Counted from the stretch's first letter, positions 21,435 to 32,664 are shown. The stretch: DNA of 64,000 nt from Metallyticus violacea (GCA_030762175.1 CM060833.1:160057501-160121500); one strand, 5' to 3'. A program made the numbers and translations. Notes: a model not told the origin generated them from the sequence alone.

Positions 21435-22268
21435 TGTAGGAAAACAGAGTGAAAATTTACCATAAGCATATCAGCAGAAAACTGGAATGTGTTACTAATG
21501 AGATCACTTTTGAACAAATATTTTGCTTTAATTAAGAAAAGTTAATTAACATTTTGTAATGTTTATATCTTAAAACTTACCAGTCACGTGGAATAGTGGT
21601 CAGCGTTCCTGGTCTGGGTTTTATTTCCTGATGTGTCTTGGAGCATTTTCCTATTTTAGGAATGTTCCAATGGCGCCCAAGGTGTGATTAATTAGGTGTG
21701 GTTACTATGCAAACAAACAGTGCCCCATGCCATTTCTACGTTTGCTAAATTCCGTTACGTTGGAAACCACAAATGACGTAAACTGTTTCCCGAGTACCAA
21801 CTGCATACAAATGGAAATATTAGTCATTAGTTTTCCGAGATTCTGCTAGATACATATGGCTAGCCTGCTCTCCAAACTGTTTTAATGCAATGTTTTCTGA
21901 AGCATGTTTAACGTTCTGAACCCACGTCCCTGTCTCAAGCCAGAAGCAAATATCGACCACGTGAAAAACCAAAAAGAAATTCTTGATTCTGGGACATCGG
22001 AAACTGTCAGCAAGTTGAACACTATTCACAATGTTGGCGTTTAAGAACGCTAATGCGTAGCCTCGTTCTTTGCACCCTCGGGCCAGCTTCCTTTCGCAAA
22101 CGCTCGCTAGTTTTATCGATTGTAACCATTGCACTCGTACTTGGAGAGCTGCGTTACGGATTGCGTTTGTCTGCTTGCATCTGTACAACACATTCTATCA
22201 AGCTGTAATAAAGCCTTTATGTGGTGCTTTAGTTCATAGTGTAACATAGCAACTCAACCTAGAGATGG
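21435..22268. other. Intergenic DNA with an unassigned 123-codon frame
   Basis: The minus-strand frame 21820-22191 (MLYRCKQTNAIRNAALQVRV...) is the longest here, but matches nothing I know. It lacks supporting signals and could be chance. Around 21590-21640 there is a faint tRNA-like box (GTGGAATAGTGGTCAGCGTT), possibly an old SINE head. Confidence 0.35.
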
Positions 22269-22544
22269 CGTGTCGATCCTGGTGGTGTAGTGGAAACCAT
22301 ACTTGCATTGTAAACCCAAGATCGCGCGTTCAAACCCGGCCAGGATCGATGAATTTTTTCGGACGTAAAAATCCTAAGTATGACTTATTTCGGAAGGGAA
22401 GTAACGCCATGGGTCCCGTGTCGTACATTTATGGCAGGAAAAAGAACCTCAAGCCTGAAAAAAGAGGCCTCTGAGCAAAAGTTGTCGGCCGTTTCACGCC
22501 TTGAATAGAATGGGATGCTGATGACCCGAGATGTTAAAGAGCCT

Positions 22545-22593
<49 letters not shown>
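22269..22593 (+). mobile_element. SINE-B with 48-base poly-A tail
   Basis: Full-length. Head TCGATCCTGGTGGTGTAGTG, B box GCGTTCAAACCCGGCC, complete body, and an uninterrupted A48 tail at 22546-22593. The long homopolymer suggests a fairly recent insertion or later slippage. Confidence 0.95.
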
Positions 22594-22594
<1 letters not shown>

Positions 22595-23052
22595 CATTTT
22601 AGTGCTCTGTACGGAATTAACTGAGAAATTCTAACAAAGACATACAAGATGCAATACAAGAATATGCCATTAAATTTCCACGCTAGATTTATTAAATATG
22701 CTGCTTCATTTATTTCTTATTAGAGAAGTAATAATGTTTCTTATTCTATAGAGCGAAATGCCGGCTTATTTTGTCTTATTCGTATTTTAAAATGTAATGA
22801 AGCAACTTTATCAACTCACCATTTTTACAATAGAATAAGAGAATTTTTGTGTAGAATAATACTTCTGCTTTGCAGAAGATAATTACAACAATAGAATAAT
22901 GCTTTACACAGAGAAACATAAGGACTATTATTCAAATGCCATTGATATTAACAGAGCAGATAAATACACTTTTGTTGTTTTACAAAACTTTACTGGATAA
23001 TAAGCTTATTTTATTGGCTACAATTCATATTGTTTTGACCTTAAACTCTGTA
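22594..23052. other. Unique AT-rich DNA
   Basis: No gene or repeat recognised. Confidence 0.45.
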
Positions 23053-23634
23053 TACGAGGGTAGGTCCATAAGTTTCCGGCCTCGCCGATATGGATTATCA
23101 CCTTCACAAAACCTTTATCTTGTGTTATACCTTATCTCTTAAGTAAATAATTGCAACTGTAATTTCCGCTTCGCTGTGTTCATTTGTTCAGATATAGTTA
23201 CATAAAGAAGGCTATGTGCAGAACACTGTAATATGTACAAAATGGAGTATCAAGCTGTTATTAAGTTCTTCTCAAAAGAAGAACTTACTCCAAATGAAAT
23301 TAAACAGCGATTGGATGGTGTATATGGGGAAGCATCTCCCTCATATTCTACCGTAAAACAATGGGCCAAACTTTATTGATTGTGTTGGGAAAAACATTGA
23401 AGACGAAGAACGTGCAGGTCGGCCCTTGGAGGTTTTCAACCCTGAAAACATCGCCCTTGTGGAAGCAGAAATTATGGAAGACCGGTGACTCAAAGTTACA
23501 GAAATAGCAACAAGGTTGGGTCTTTCTAAAATAACAGTTCTTCGAATTATTCATGAACATTTAAACATGAATAAGGTTAGTGCAAGATGGCTGCCTAGAT
23601 TTCTTGCTTCAGTCCAAAAGCAGCAACGAGTCTT

Positions 23635-23737
23635 GTGGTATTACAGCCTTCTTCTCCTTCTTTTTCTCCCAGTTATAGCAGGAGCCATTACCACACTTTT
23701 AACAGACCGAAATCTCATTTCCTCTTTTTTCGATCCT
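23635..23737 (+). pseudogene. Nuclear mitochondrial insertion: cox1 fragment inside mariner
   Basis: This stretch does not belong to mariner. MAR1 copies read ...CAGCAACGAGTC then directly ATCTGTTGTCAGGC; here about 100 bp intervene. In frame it reads [20 protein letters not shown] then [10 protein letters not shown]. That is the well-known segment of insect cytochrome c oxidase subunit I in the 3' part of the barcode region (LPVLAGAITMLLTDRN.NTSFFDP). The third positions and TTA/CTT/ATT usage look mitochondrial. The left edge keeps a further trace of the preceding cox1 codons (GTATTACAGCC) with a small shift. Flanks show GAGTC (23628-23632) and GAGTT (23743-23747), perhaps a short duplication or microhomology. 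Confidence 0.85.
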
Positions 23738-23771
23738 AAAAAGAGTTATCAGGCCTTTTTGTAGCTCTGCC

Positions 23772-24221
23772 GTGGCAATGAGAGAAAAATTCTGCAAACC
23801 ATTGTTGCAGGAGATGAAACTATGGTCTTCTACTATAATCCCTTGTCCACAAGAGAATCAATGGAGTGGCAGGCGTAAACCTGGCGAAGCACCGCCTCTA
23901 AAGGCCAAGGGCAATCTGTCAACCAAGAAGATCATGGCCACAAACTTTTGGGATTGTGAACGAATGCTCTTCATTGACTTCAAGGAGAGGAACACCACAG
24001 TAAATGGGGAGTACTGTGTTGGCCTACTACACGGACTACGAGCTTCCATCAAAGAGAAACGGCGAGGAAAGCTGAGTGGTGGTGTGCGCCTTCTTCACGA
24101 CAACGCGCCTTTGCACACAGCTCTTGTTGCAAAGAAAGCTGTGAAGAAATGTGTCTTCAAGAAGATTGACCATTCACCCTATAGTCCAGTTATACCTCCC
24201 AGTGACTATTTCCTCTTCTGA
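23772..24221 (+). pseudogene. Mariner transposase catalytic domain (MAR1 copy 3)
   Basis: A 150-codon frame containing WSGRRKPGEAPPLKAK, NFWDCERMLFIDF, LLHDNAPLHTALVAKKAVKK and YSPVIPPSDYFLF before a stop. Two of the three catalytic Asp (HD, SD) are present with DD34D spacing. The first (GDE, near 23813) is in another frame. Better conserved than copy 1. Confidence 0.85.
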
Positions 24222-24456
24222 AAACTCAAACTGGATCTTTGAGGAAGGAAATTTAAATGTGACGAAAAAGTGATAGATACTGTTTATGCTCATTTTGCAG
24301 GCAAGACCTCTGACTTGGGGGGGGGGGGGGGTTGAAAGGTTAATTCAAAGACGTGAGAAGTATATTGCAATAAATAAATTTATTGAAAAGTGAAATATAT
24401 GTCTTTATCATACCTAGATTGTGGTTAGACCGAAAACTCATATACCTAATCTCGTA

Positions 24457-26110
24457 GTATAAGGATTTGCATTCATTATCTTTGCGGAAATTATTATTAA
24501 TAGATCAGATATATAAAATAATTTAATACGTTTGATTTTATTAATTAATAACTAATTTTGTATCAGAGTAAAACCAAATAACGTTAATCAAAATTAAAAA
24601 AAAATTTAAGAATAAGATTGTATATTTATACAGTTAAAATTACCTCATTATTTAGTTTTTCTGCAGGTGTTGGAATTGGAAATTTTGATAAAAATAATTT
24701 CTTATTGTCCTTTCTTTTTGTATGAAACTAAGAGAAGAAAATCAAAGCAATCATCATTACAATTGCATGGTGATCCAAAAGTGAATTCTATTCTTTTTGT
24801 GGTTCCTAATTCATATCTATTTTGTTACGGGATTAATTAAGCTATTGATGTAATATGGGTATATCTATTAAGCACTTTTAAGAGCTTATCTGTTTATTAT
24901 TTAAACTGAAGGCATTTAAATGCACACTATTCATTAAAGTTTCCTGCATAAATGTTTAGAAGTCAGTGCCATTTATGTTTCGGTACATAACACCTCTATG
25001 TAAACTCTCCATGAATGGCATACTATAGAAGAAATAAAGCAAATTAAAACACGGTTCTCACAAATGAATTGCTAGCGGTGTTTCTGTTGGTATAATATTC
25101 TTGGCCCAGCCTTAATAGCAGTTCACCGTTATGAACATTGTATCCTAGAAGGACGGGTGAGATCTCAAATTTCCTTCCCTACTGTAGTGAAAACTGGCAT
25201 ACCGTTCTTTCTTTATTCCGGCTCTATAGCATGGCAATCGATTTCTAGGCGACCCCGCGCGCGTATATACCAAGAAAGTAATTCATCTCGACCTCATTGT
25301 TACATTGAATTTGAGTTTTATTGCATGAAAATCTACTGTTGGGTTTGTTGTAAGAAAACAGCGTATGTACTCGAAGAATGACATTCTTCAACATATATCT
25401 GATTTCATTGCATCCAAGTCCAAACCTTGAGTCTTCGGGCAATGGGCGACTTTAATTTCCAATGTTGTAATTCACTTCAAAGCCCCACAAAGTCCTAACC
25501 TCATCAGGCATTTTCTTTTTAGAGTGGTGATGGTAAAAATTATATAAATAGCTTATCGAAACTAAGAATCGAACTCGGGACTATTGGATAAGTTAGTAAG
25601 ATTTTTATTTTGAAATTTGTTAACTTTTTATATCAACTACCAACGTCTTCGAAAGGTTGAGCGAATAAATGAATATAAATATTTATGCAAATGAGGTCGG
25701 AGTTTTCGCTCGCTAAAGCTACGTCTTATTCGTCGTTTCGAAGTTAGTGAAAATTCTGAAGCAAACCCCCACCCGCGCAAGGTGACGCATCAAGGATTCG
25801 TCTACTTCGCCCTCTACTTCAACGTCAAAGCAGTTCTAAATACAGGAATCATCAGCATGGTAATGTGAAATTTTAATTATAAATAGGGTGATTTAGAACG
25901 GCACACAAAAATTTAGCATCTAGTTTTAAATATCCGTACAAGCCTCGAAATTGAAATGTGAATCCCACAAAACAACGAAGAGATATGGTGCAACCCAACA
26001 TTCCTGCTTCAGTTGGGAAGAAAAGATGATGTTCGTAACTAAACAAAACCTTGGTATTTAAGAATGGAATCAAGTTACGCAAGATTGAGAAATGGTATTA
26101 GTAAGGGGCA
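24457..26110. other. Unique AT-rich intergenic DNA
   Basis: No gene recognised. Near 25560-25580 the minus strand has CCCGAGTTCGATTCTTAG, a B-box-like motif that may mark a decayed tRNA-derived SINE, but no body could be followed. Confidence 0.4.
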
Positions 26111-27390
26111 GAAATTGAGGTGGCTAATAAATTTGACTATTTCGGAATTAGGCTTAACCAGAGTGGAGGGGACAAAATAGAAAGGTTCTTGCGAAAGGTA
26201 GACTAGCTTTGAAATCTATGACTGCCTGTAGGTATAAAGTACCAGAAATACACATAAAGTGGTTGGAGAAAATATATACGGCAGAAGTAGAGGCAAAAAT
26301 GATGTTTGGGGAAGAAATTTGTGGGTGATGCGGGATGGCTAAACGTAGATTTAATTCACAGTAATTTCTGCAAACAAATTGTGGGTCTACCAAAAAGCGC
26401 ACCAAGCGGGTTTGCACAAGCTGAATTAGGAGAGTACGGAGTAAAGGGAGAACAATGACAAGAACTCTGGGTATTGGATTAGGATTAAGAATTTAGAAGA
26501 GAATTGCATTTTGAAACACTATCTAGTGACGCAGGAGAAATTGAGTGGAGAAAATACTTGGGTTAGTAGAACCAATGAGAGTATGGAAAAAATTGGATTG
26601 GGTATGGTGTGACATGAATGGATGGATGGTGTTTAACACCCGTTTTTGCTACAGAGGCACCACAGGCGGTGGACACGGATGATACATGAGATGAAATGAT
26701 ATATTGGGAAAGGATTTTTAAGAAAGGAAAAAGTTCCAGGTCTAAGTTTAGGGCACATCCCCGGCATTTGCCATTTATGAGGATTGAGGAGAACCAGGAA
26801 AAACCTCAGTCAGGGTGGACGTCCTGACAGGATTTGAAACCCAGACCTCCCGCTCACGAGGCCGCGCCTTAACGACCTCGACCACCCGCAGCGGTATGGT
26901 GTGGCATGATAGAGAAAGTAAGAAAAGGGTTTATGGAGAGAAATTAAACAAAGAGCAGATGATATGGAAAGACAGGAGATATCAGGTAGTTTTAGTAGTA
27001 AAAGGTCATTGAGGGTTTATAGGGGAGTAAAGGAAATATGGGGTAGAGAGAATTATGTGGATGAAGGTGACAGATGGACGGGGGGGGGGGATTGCATAGG
27101 CCTGGACAGGGGTAATGAATCTGAAAGGAATAAGAGGAGGTTTAAATATAGAGGAATGTTCGATGTGTGGAATGCAAGACAGTTACTGACATGCCATTGT
27201 GGAATGTAGAGAAACTAAAGAAATGAGAGCAAAGAGAAGTGGAACAACTTACCAATAGAGATAAGGGGAAATAAGTTGGTGAATATGAAAACAAGGTAGA
27301 AAATCTTGGAGTTTGGGAATTATTTAGGTAAGGTTAAAAGAAAATGGTTGAAGATAATAAGAAACGAGGAACCAAATCGGGCAGAAACTT
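26111..27390 (+). mobile_element. LINE 3' end with zinc knuckle, split by a SINE-A
   Basis: Broken frames read KLRWLINLTISELGLTRVEG, a KGRLALKSMTACRYKVPEIH block, and a VGLPKSAPSGFA block, the C-terminal region of insect non-LTR reverse transcriptases. After the SINE-A (26625-26894) the sequence continues to a cysteine-rich motif at about 27158-27208. One frame gives C-S-M-C, seven residues (one a stop codon), then H-A-I-V-E-C: a CX2C-X7-HX4C zinc knuckle as found at LINE ORF2 ends. The element is dead, with multiple stops. A G10 run lies near 27080. Confidence 0.7.
26625..26894 (-). mobile_element. SINE-A nested in a LINE, with target duplication
   Basis: A reverse-oriented SINE-A ending in CCACCCGCAGCGG. 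The target TATGGTGTGACATGA (26602-26616) is repeated as TATGGTGTGGCATGA (26895-26909), one mismatch in 15. The left duplication is followed by a few bases before the tail unit. It interrupts the LINE coding remnant. Confidence 0.92.
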
Positions 27391-28690
27391 AATTTAAGTT
27401 GGTTTTTGATTGAGTTAATTTTGTAGATGCAAGTTATCTGTTGGCTGAGTAACCACAAGGTTGAAACTATTCGGGTCACTTGGTTACACAGCAACCCGGG
27501 AAGATATACTTGAGTGACTATGGTTGTATTTTCTTGTATGACTGAGCGATTGTAAGAATGAGTACGTTGGAAGCTGGTTGTATTCAATTCAATTTAACTA
27601 ACCAAGCTTATAGTAGTACGAGTTGAGCTCGCGCACGATGCGTTTGCACTTGAAGTCCATTATTATGGAAAAAGAAGGAGAGCTATTAAGTGAAAAACGA
27701 AGAATATCCTGCGTCTGCGCACAACCTTCTTCTACAGCGGCTATGAAATCATTTGTTATGTACTAGTGCGAGAAAAGTATGCGCGTGTCAAGTGAAAGTG
27801 TTTGTATATCATCTTTACTTTATGTAATTAGCCATTTTTAGGATAATAAGTATCCAAATAACTTACTAGAATGCAATATGGAGTGTAGTTTACATGATGT
27901 TTCGGCACTTGTCCGAAAAGTCAATATCGACATAGGCAGCTAGAAGCCGCCTCCGACTATGTGATGTATGCTGAGTGCATAGATATCCTGCGTTAGCTCT
28001 TCTTAGACTCAGTCGGGATGGGGGGGTTGCATCAGTTCCTGCATCGGCATAGGAAAGATGTGAGACTCGCATGTATATAAACATATTTAATTTTATTATG
28101 GCTAATCAAGAAAGAGAAAATTATTGGTATCTCTTTGTTTATACTGCTAGCAATTATATTTATAATCCGATATAATTAATTTAAGTTAAATATTTGTGTA
28201 CTTATGTTTTTCATACTTGTTGGAAAAGGACTCAAGAAACTTCTTTTCATAAGTAAGCTAGATTAATTAAATATAATGGATAATAACCATTTTTATTCTG
28301 TTAATAGAAGGGAGTGTTAAGTTCTCATTTTGTAAATTATTATTTTCCGTATTAATTTTCTATAAAATGTGCACGTTAATATTTAAAGATGTAAGCTAAG
28401 AATCCATGTCATACAATCATTCAATGTTATGTAAGTTACCTATCATAATCCTTTAAGACATTTCTATCCAATATAGAGAAATAAAATAAGCGTTTTTCAA
28501 TAAAATTATGTAACATATAGCAGCTGATTAATTGTTTCATCATAAAATTAGAAAAGTTTCTCACCTTGGGCAGTTTACCATATTTTTAATCGTGATTCAA
28601 TAAAAATGTTATAATATATAATACGAATTCCCTCCTTCAGGATATAATTATTTTATTTAATTTCAAATAAACTGCATTCTCCCAAACCGT
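27391..28690. other. Unique AT-rich intergenic DNA
   Basis: No gene or repeat family recognised. Around 27900-28080 a slightly GC-richer block carries a 64-codon minus-strand frame of no recognisable family. Confidence 0.45.
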
Positions 28691-29125
28691 TTTCTGCACA
28701 AGTTTATTTTTCAATACAATCTTCTTGCAAAGTAGAGGCTTTGCGCTACTTTGATGTCACCCTGTCTATCTTCGCTACACCACTCAGCACCTCTGTCAAT
28801 CATCTTCGCACCGCGCTGTGATTTCCTCATTATTATCGAATTTCCTCTCGCGGATCGCATTTTTTAGAGATAGAAATCAGAAAGTGCAATTTCCTGGTGA
28901 GAAAGAGCAATCCATCAAAGTTCGGTTATCTCTTCTCAGATACTTAGATTTTTGTTGTGATAAGTAAGAAAAAGACGAACTTTCATCACGTCTTTGTGAG
29001 GATAGAAGCGTTGCAATAGCTGCTTCAACTTCTGAACAAACTTCGCAGTAATCTGTTTTACCACAGGACATACATCCAACAAAAGAACCCTTTTATAGTC
29101 CCAAAAGAGTGCGGCCAAGACTTAC
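28691..29125 (-). mobile_element. Decayed mariner-like transposase remnant
   Basis: The minus strand from 29118 reads MAALFWDYKRVLLLDVCPVV, matching the mariner block between the first and second Asp (FWD..G.LL.D..P). Further on, past a frame change, it reads IALSDFYL, the degenerate APSDFHLF motif. A segment near 28850-28880 matches the remnant at the window start. Stops abound; ends are not defined. Confidence 0.6.
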
Positions 29126-29619
29126 AGTGAAAATATTGCCTTTAATGTTTTTCTGTAGTTTGATGTCGTACAAAATCACCGAGCTTAACAGTTTAAAATA
29201 CAAAGATTCAAAGTTTCAAGTTTATTATTTAAATTTTTGTAATAGTTTCAATGATTTATTGCTGAATTATTTTATATCAATTTTGTGTTAAATTGCCGCA
29301 CTGTTTTATAGCTTTTGATATTCAAATTCCCTGTTAAAAGTTGTAAATTATTCTTCTTCACCCAAACTGAAAAGTTGTCTTTTCATTGGGAGTTTTTCTT
29401 CTAGTATACTCCCGAAGTTAAAACTTGTCTGACCTCAACGGAAGGGCGCCGAACTCAGGCTACTCATTTTCTTGAGACACGGCACAACACATAACTGAGC
29501 TGATATGTACAAGAATAATTAGATTGTCTCTGTGCGAACTCCAAAAGCACTTAATCTAACTTTATATGCTTTAAACTGTGTGTTTAATCATAACACACAT
29601 CGCTCCATTTTAAATAGAG
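29126..29619. other. Unique AT-rich DNA
   Basis: Nothing recognised. Confidence 0.45.
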
Positions 29620-29989
29620 GTTTTTCCTTTTCAGGGAACTTGGTTAAACCATAACGTACTACATTTACATGACCAAGTGGTTTATACTGAAAGAAAATCA
29701 ACATAAGCGTGTTAATTCTTTTGTTTTTATTAAATTAATATGGATTTAGTCAAATCACACCAGAAACTTGTTTAATAGAAAGTGTTAGTACCACATGGGT
29801 TGCTCTTGTATGCAATTATTGTGACAGTGCGCAGCATAATACCATATTTACATTTCCTTAATAGCAATAATTAAAGGAGGAGTGAATAAAGAGTGTACAT
29901 GAGCAACTCCATTTTGAAAACTAACTTGTCAACTCATTGGAGGAAAATGAAGCTGTAAAAACGAGGATCACCACTGTATCATTGAATTA

Positions 29990-30100
29990 CCTCCATGGTT
30001 AGCCGAGGTCGATAATGTTCCTTCCCAAAAATTATTTCCAAATTTATTTCGCCTCATGTGTAGTCAATGGCGTTAAAACGGGGTTAAACACTTTAAAAAA
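29990..30100 (+). mobile_element. SINE-A with large internal deletion
   Basis: The head (ATGGTTAGCCGAGGTCGATA) joins directly to TTCCTTCCCAAAAATTATTT and then a tail unit ending GGGGTTAAACACTTTAAAA. The B box and most of the body are missing. It lies inside the long-inverted-repeat element. Confidence 0.8.
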
Positions 30101-31058
30101 ATTACTGTTGATCTTACTGCTCCTTTGACATTTGTTTTGTGCATTTTACAAGCGATAGGTTTAGTTAATTGTTTAGTACCTATATTATTTAAGTTACGTT
30201 TTCAGTTTATTTATTATATATTTCCGGTATTAATATGGAACTTCCGCTAATTTCATTTCTGCATAATGAATTTACACACAAGACCAAGAAGTACTACATC
30301 CTAATCCTTGGGGGTGAAAATAATTGATAACTTTATACATTGATTTTATTTTGGTTTTAATTTGTATAAAAGTAGTTAACTTATTTGAATCTTGGTCTCG
30401 CATACATATTTCTAAATTTGTTGCAGAAATATTTATAATACATTTTTATAGCATAGAGTGCTGAAATCATGTAAAGCTCTGAATGTCTTTCTCTTTTCTA
30501 CTTTTTGTTAACTCTAAATATTTCTGGGCGTGCAGTAAGTGAATGCGTATAGAAACATCTATAAATAAATTAATTTATACAAAAGTTACTTCGTAACAAT
30601 ATTTCAACATCATACGAGGGACCTACATTAAGCAAATTCTTTGGAGAAAGTGGTTCAAAACACACGTTTTATATAATAAATGCAACATCAATGCAAACTT
30701 AAATTATATCTAGTAACATATGGTTTCGACTCCTGGCGGAAACAAGTTATCTGCGTGGGTTTAACCAAGACCGACTATATTTACCAGACCCCAATACGGA
30801 AAAAATGGCGGCCAAAGTGGTCCTATTACTACAATAGCAAATACGAAACTTTTACTCATTTTTATGTTTACAAGATAACACTATTTATCATTAGAAAATA
30901 TTTCGATGTTTTTTTTTAAATCTGATATTGCTTACAAATAATATCTCTCATATGTAAACAAAATATAAAATAATATGAATTACAAACTTCTCCACAGGTA
31001 ATCACAACTCTTTATAAATTTTCAAATAACTGAACACCTCTAAACTAATCAACATCAG

Positions 31059-31262
31059 TTAGGATAGCATCATATTTATCATCGTCTGTTTTAAGAAAAA
31101 GAGCATAGTCTTCCTTGGCAATAGTGTAAACGGGTGTACCTGTCTTGCCTTAACTTCTCTTGCAAATGGGTCGAAACATAATGTCCTACTCACCCCATTC
31201 ATTAAAACTTCATCTCGCTCCAAAAGCCACTTCATACGTCCATCCTGGTCTTTCCTTTTCAT
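31059..31262 (-). CDS. Short unassigned frame in the duplicated module
   Basis: A 67-codon frame opening with ATG (MKRKDQDGRMKWLLERDEVL) and containing LCFDPFAREVKARQ. The second unit of the tandem duplication (31551-31700) carries a degenerate parallel (KERKDWEKK..., CFDSFASEV) with stops. This suggests the sequence once coded for protein before duplication. Family unknown. Confidence 0.3.
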   Translation of the reverse strand: MKRKDQDGRMKWLLERDEVLMNGVSRTLCFDPFAREVKARQVHPFTLLPRKTMLFFLKQTMINMMLS

Positions 31263-31960
31263 TAACGCTCACTGTAACATAAAACAGTAGACCAAGGAAA
31301 ATTGCATAAAGAAATTTTCTTTCGCAACCACAAATTTTAATAAGAAATGCTTAATACACACTATACAATTTCATCATTAACTTCAAAACTAGCATGGTGT
31401 TTCCCTTTATCCACTCCTCCTTTAATTACTGCTATTTAGGAAGTATAAGTACGGTTTTATGCTGTGCACTGCAATAATTGAGACATACAAGAGCAATACA
31501 TGTTGTACTAAACACTTGCTATTACATAACGTGCTGTTTACTATGAATGTACCTGTTTCTGCATAACCTCACTTGCAAAAGAGTCGAAACATGTTATAAC
31601 ATTAGAATCACTAAAAATCTCACCATCTCAATCCAGACAGCTTCACGCGGTTTTTTTTTTCTCCCAATCTTTCCTTTCTTTGCTTACCGAAACCGTCACA
31701 TACGATGGTAGATTAGAGAAATTTGTTGGAAAAATGTCCTCCTTAACCACAAAGTTTGGCACCATACGTTTAATACACAAACACTGCAACTTTTCACATG
31801 TATACTCATTGTCCTTTCCTCCTTTAATTACTGCTATTTAGGAAACAGGAAATTTAGGAAATAGCCGTGTAAGAACAATCCATGTGGTACTAACACTTTG
31901 GTTTCCGGGGTGATTTCACTAAATCAATATTAACTTAATAAAAAACAAAGGAATTAGCAC
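31136..31960. repeat. Diverged tandem duplication, period about 413 bp
   Basis: GTACCTGTCTTGCCTTAACT at 31136 recurs as GTACCTGTTTCTGCATAACC at 31549. The units then share TCGAAACATR, the CTCCTTTAATTACTGCTATT block (about 31419 and 31818) and a TACTAA.ACTTG-like segment. The second unit runs into the right inverted repeat, so part of the inverted repeat exists in two copies on this side. Confidence 0.8.
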
Positions 31961-32131
31961 GCTTCTGTTGATTTACTTTCAATATAAACCAGATAACTGC
32001 TAATTAACAAAGAGGTGTAATTAAAAGGTGGGCCACATATTTCACCACGTTGTCTAGTATCAATACCTACATTGAAGTGTGTAAATATAGTAGGTCATGG
32101 TTTAACCAAGTTCCCTGAAAAGAAAAAACCC

Positions 32132-32382
32132 AAGCTTGTTTATTGACGAATGGACTCTTTTGCACCATTTTCGTTCATACCATTCATCGCTTCAAAGTTT
32201 CGTGATAGTCGACAGTCAAACGCTTAGAAGCAGATTACACTGATTGTGTCGTCAGTCAAGACGAGTTATTTTATATGACAGGGCATTTGTTGTTTTGTAA
32301 AGTATTCTTAGAATTAATGCAGTAGAAACCCTTATTTACATAATTATATAGTTGTTCTGTTAATAAATCTATATTTTGTGGG
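32132..32382. other. Unique DNA
   Basis: Nothing recognised. Confidence 0.45.
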
Positions 32383-32664
32383 GGTAGTATTTAATGCCCG
32401 TTTTTACTACTGAGACACCACAGGCGATGGACACTGATGATACATGAAATGAAATATTGGGAAAGGATTTTTTTTAAGGAAGGAAACGTTCCAGACCTAA
32501 CTTTAGCGTACCCCCCCCCCCGGCATTTGTCATTTATGAGAACTGAGGAAAACCTGGGAAAAAAACCCAGTTAGGAAAGAGGGTCCTGGTGGGAGATTCG
32601 AACCCCATCCCAGACCTCCCCCGTACGAGTCCGCGCCTTAACGACCTTGGCCACCCGTGGCGGT
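32383..32664 (-). mobile_element. SINE-A
   Basis: Reverse orientation, full-length, with a C11-like run at about 32511-32522 in the body and head ending CCACCCGTGGCGGT. Confidence 0.93.

Larger units (their letters stand above)
23055..24454 (+). mobile_element. Full-length MAR1 mariner, copy 3, carrying a numt
   Basis: Terminal repeats: CGAGGGTAGGTCCATAAGTT at 23055 and the diverged right end at about 24440-24454; TA at 23053-23054 and 24455-24456. Length about 1.40 kb, roughly 90 bp more than copy 1, which agrees with the foreign insert at about 23633-23740. Transposase start candidates are ATG at 23233 or 23242 (MEYQAVIKFFSKEELTPNEI). The catalytic part at 23772-24221 shows LLHDNAPLHTA and YSPVIPPSDYFLF with the usual 34-residue spacing. 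Frameshifts around 23380-23400 and elsewhere, plus a G14 run near 24318, make it inactive. Confidence 0.93.
29620..32131. mobile_element. 2.5-kb element with long terminal inverted repeats
   Basis: The left arm (29620-29885) and right arm (about 31817-32131) are reverse complements over most of their length. Examples: TTTTCAGGGAACTTGGTTAA at 29628 against its complement near 32104-32123, and GTGTTAGTACCACATGG at 29782 against its complement near 31883-31900. The inner ends (AGCAATAATTAAAGGAGG / CCTCCTTTAATTACTGCT) also pair. Between them lie an internally deleted SINE-A, about 1 kb of unique sequence, and a 413-bp tandem duplication. No transposase recognised and no clear target duplication, so it could be a foldback-type element or a decayed DNA transposon. 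Not assigned to a superfamily. Confidence 0.75.

Noticed and set aside
21820..22191. 123-codon minus-strand ORF as a gene
   Set aside because: No recognisable domain, no splice or promoter support. Length alone is weak evidence in 64 kb of six-frame translation.
23635..23737. Assembly chimera instead of a real numt
   Set aside because: The insert is short, its codons have drifted from the usual cox1 sequence, and mariner sequence continues correctly on both sides, which favours a genuine nuclear insertion; read data would still be needed to prove it.
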